From assembly GCA_012295275.1 (NCBI GenBank), contig CM022667.1:8477038-8541037 (forward strand): a stretch of 64,000 nucleotides of DNA, read 5' to 3'. A model generated the notes under the pieces. It was not told where the DNA came from, searched no databases, and saw nothing but the letters and a program-made list of their open reading frames with translations. This document shows positions 60,891 through 64,000 of this stretch, in pieces. The position numbers were made by a program, and so were the translations under genes. The DNA comes from Chrysomallon squamiferum (lineage: Eukaryota > Mollusca > Gastropoda > Neomphalida > Peltospiridae). Positions within the stretch are counted from its first letter, which is position 1; each line of letters starts with the position of its first letter.

Positions 60891-61436
60891 TACCTATTAC
60901 ATATACATAAACATACATACATATACAGATAAACAGCTATACCTATAGATACATAGAGACACAGATAGATATACATAAATAGAGATAGCTATATAGATAT
61001 TTTATCGTTTCTCATATATATAGTTTTTAGATGGTGAATATTGTTACTTCTTATATTTAATTTTATTCTTATTAATTTGTGTTACATAAAAATCAATCTA
61101 TTCTGTTATACATGTTGTTCATCAGCATAACATTATTAGACAAAAGTTTTTTAATTTAAATACTAAGACACATATATACAAATTACATAAAGCACACTAA
61201 CAAAGGCATGTGTATAATAGAATGTGTGCACATATGCATATATATATGTGTGTGTGTATATGTTTATATATATATATATGTATGTATGTATGTATGTATT
61301 TATGCATGCATGTATGTATGTATGTATGTATATATATGTATGTATGTCTGTATGTATTTTGTATGTATGTATGTATGTATGTATGTATGTATGTATATGC
61401 ACACTAATACAAACACACATAATACACTCACATGCT

Positions 61437-61469
<33 letters not shown>

Positions 61470-61470
61470 G
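60826..61470. repeat. Cluster of TA/GA, TATG and CA microsatellites
   Basis: CATA then (TA)n(GA)n at about 60811-60892, GATA-like words to 61010, TA/TG and TATG tetramers at 61235-61395, and (CA)n at 61440-61468. Several long open frames on both strands here (Cys/Val/Tyr/Met or His/Thr/Tyr/Ile) are pure repeat translation. Confidence 0.95.
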
Positions 61471-64000
61471 GTCACTAATGAACAAGCTGGACAAAGTGGT
61501 GAAAGCAGGTCAAGCCACATAGTTTGTCACCTGTCAGAACGAGCATGAATCACCCACACACAAGGTGTAAAACCTCACACGCACCTTTCATCAACACCTG
61601 TCTGTTAAGTCTCGGCTTAAACTGCAAGTCTTAAGATGTTCTGAAATCACAGGTGCTCTGTGTTGTTGTTACTCATATCCATACACAGAAGAGAAAAACT
61701 AATCTTCTGGGCTTTAACTTCTAGTTCCAGGAATATCTGATTGAGGGCAGTGTAAGCTTTTGATCAGGATATCCAGTTCAAAGTAGGTGTTCATAAATGT
61801 TTTTCATTTTGATTATAGCTTTCTTTATTAATGTGTAGTAGCAGTTGCAGTAGCAGTAGTAGTAGTAGTAGTAGTAGTACTAGTGGTGGTGGTGGTGGTG
61901 GTGTAGCAGCAGTAATTATTAGGAGTTCATAAACAGTTTGTTTTGGTAATAGTAGTAGTAATAAGTGTTTTATATTGCACTCAATTATGAAAATTTGTGA
62001 CAGTTAATTCTGAAAATAGAAAAGTACCTGTTAATTTTTTTCCCCTATAAATTATATTTACTTAAACAATTGGCTTCTTTTAATTTTTAATTTTTTAATT
62101 TTTTCTAATAAAAGAGAAAGAATACTAATGAATGAGATAAAATGGAATGCTATGATTATTCTCTATGCACAGGCAAGAAAGCACATACCATATCTTGTTC
62201 ATACATCAGCTTAGGGGACAGTGTTTGGAACAGGCAAATAGCCAGTGTTCTCTGTAAGAAGATTGATCTTAGGTTCAGCTATTTTCCTGTGTTTTTACAA
62301 TTACAGACTGTGCATTTAAAGAATATAAATTTGATATAAATATCATCATCATTATACTATTATTATTTCTTTTATTATTATTATTATTAGCATTAAAAAA
62401 ATACTGATGAAAAAGAACAAATATTTACATTCATGTTAACTTTCTCATCTCCCCCCCAAAAAAAGAAAAAAAAGAAAAAACCCAGAAATATAAAATGAAT
62501 AACAAAACAATAAAATTAAACTAAAAACCCCAGAAAGTCATGTTTATTTGACAAATAATCTTTTTTTATTTCTTCGTCACTGTGGGATGCAGACTAAAAA
62601 TGAGGGTGTGACTCTAATATTTTATTTGTGTGAAATTTTTGACTGGGTGTGACTGTGTTCAGTGTCAGTTTGTGGGTTGTGTAATGGGTTTTTCATAACC
62701 CTTTCCTCTCATATTAATTCTGTTTATGTATTTTTAGTTAATATGTCATTGTATTCATTTATGTTTTCAAAATATTTTCACGACTAAAAGCAAACGCCTA
62801 TAATTAAATGAATGATTAAAATAATCTAATTGTTTAGTCAACATCAGTAAAATAAGTTGTTAATTCGTTAATTCCGATCGAGTACTACATCCTAGCACAT
62901 CTTACAGCGGACAGCAACACTTCGGTAAAGTCTCGTTTTGTTATACAGCTTTTCTCATTGTTTTTATTAGTGTTATATTTTTTCATTAATTTTTATTTAT
63001 TAAATTTGTCTGTGTATTAGTAGTCTTCTAATCGAGTCATGTTTGTTTAGCTTTTTAAAAAAAAAAAAAATTTTTGTTTTAGATTATTGTTTTTTGTTCC
63101 TTTGTCAGTTTTTTTCAGCCTTCTTGTAGAAAACTTTGTATAATGCTCACGTCTTACACAAACCTGAAATATAAAAATAAAAAAAGTTTTGTGTTTAAAA
63201 CAACCTTCTCTGATTGGATTGTTGACAATTTTTTGCAGGATCCGTTTTTCAGTTTGATACAAGAACTCTTGAAATAATTTTGATGTTTTGGAGAAGTCTT
63301 GAATAAAAGCAAAACTCCAAAAATATATTTTTTTTATTACTATTATTATTCATGATCTCTGATCCAGTTACAGAGATTCTGTGTTTGAAAACTCGATTCT
63401 ATTCTGTTTGAATGGTTTGGCTGTAAAGTTCCCTTCTGGATTTTTACTTTTTATTTTATTTTTATTATTATTATTTTTTTTATTTATTATTATTTTTTTT
63501 TTTTTCTATTAAAAAAAGACTTTCTGCATAAAAATTGGCATGAAATATTCAACAAGAATTTTGATAATTTGGCTTATGAATGTTTTCGGAGTATAAAGCA
63601 GATGTTTTCATTACTTACTAACAGTTTAAATATAGATGTCATCACACAGTTAACTGTGTTTACATAGCAGTCTTCATCACATCAGTTGTTCATGAGAAAA
63701 TACTTACACAGTTACAGTTTAAAATGTAGAGGAGAATATGCAATCTTACCCGAAATATTAAACACATCTATAACTGACAACAGACACCCAAACAAGTAAT
63801 TATTTATTTATTTATTGTTTGTTTGTTTGTTTGTTTGTTTGTTGTTGTTTTTTTCATTTTATAACAGATGAGTTTATGTTTATGGATATATTGAAGGTAC
63901 CACCATTCTTGTCTACAGCTATTTTTTTGTTAATATATCTTTTGTTCAATGTAAATAAACAATTCACTTCACAGCAAAAAAAGAAACACTGAACACTTTT
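61471..64000. other. Non-coding right edge
   Basis: (AGT)n/(GGT)n triplets lie at 61845-61905, (ATT) tracts at 62350-62395 and 63460-63500, and TTTG tetramers at about 63815-63845. A short NKLDKVVKAGQAT frame at 61480-61521 is reminiscent of the LD.LVK.A segment near the end of some LINE ORFs but is too short to call. No gene is seen to the right edge. Confidence 0.45.

Noticed and set aside
61163-61522. Several overlapping 65-104-codon frames rich in Met/Tyr/Val/Cys or His/Thr/Ile
   Set aside because: They are a translation of TATG, TA and CA repeats on both strands.

Overview
The window is animal (metazoan) nuclear DNA. It is AT-rich and full of simple repeats. Genes are split into short exons by GT..AG introns, and there is no prokaryotic gene packing. 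The two recognisable genes plus the dense microsatellites, minisatellites and small DNA transposons suit a lophotrochozoan, perhaps a cephalopod mollusc. That placement is an inference, not something the sequence proves.

Left edge (1-2200): the 5' end of a minus-strand NAGPA gene, encoding the 'uncovering enzyme' of the mannose-6-phosphate pathway. A signal-peptide exon (2110-2049) splices in matching phase to a 407-base exon (1330-924). The rest of the gene runs off the left edge.

Region 2200-22000 is mostly intergenic or 5' intron sequence. It holds microsatellites, a perfect 20-bp hairpin (6255-6309), a tandemly duplicated mini-exon (7141-7294), two more exon-like islands (7883-7937 and 14120-14341), a 1.5-kb minisatellite (17262-18815) and smaller tandem repeats.

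Region 22089-46988 is one plus-strand gene for MYCBP-associated protein (MYCBPAP), a ciliary/flagellar protein. I reconstructed 26 exons of about 1,000 codons with consistent reading phases. The N-terminus is basic, the conserved core lies in exons 4-12, an Ig-like ASH/MSP-type domain spans exons 13-15, a conserved helical part spans exons 17-19, and a run of small phase-1 exons encodes a Lys/Ser/Pro linker before the conserved C-terminus. Two exons do not keep frame as written: exon 8 has one extra base giving an in-frame TAA, and exon 16 is 100 bases and runs into TAA. All splice sites are intact, so assembly or base-calling indels are at least as likely as gene decay. Introns carry a Tigger/pogo deletion derivative (27179-27923), a TIR element (29741-30388) and a LINE tail (38170-38400).

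Region 47000-64000 has no recognised gene. It contains microsatellites, a long imperfect hairpin (50868-50944), a minus-strand open frame with a signal-peptide-like start (51965-51711), and exon-like islands at 53399-53502 (+), 54352-54083 (-) and 54831-54686 (-) that I could not assign. No tRNA, rRNA or CRISPR array was supported.
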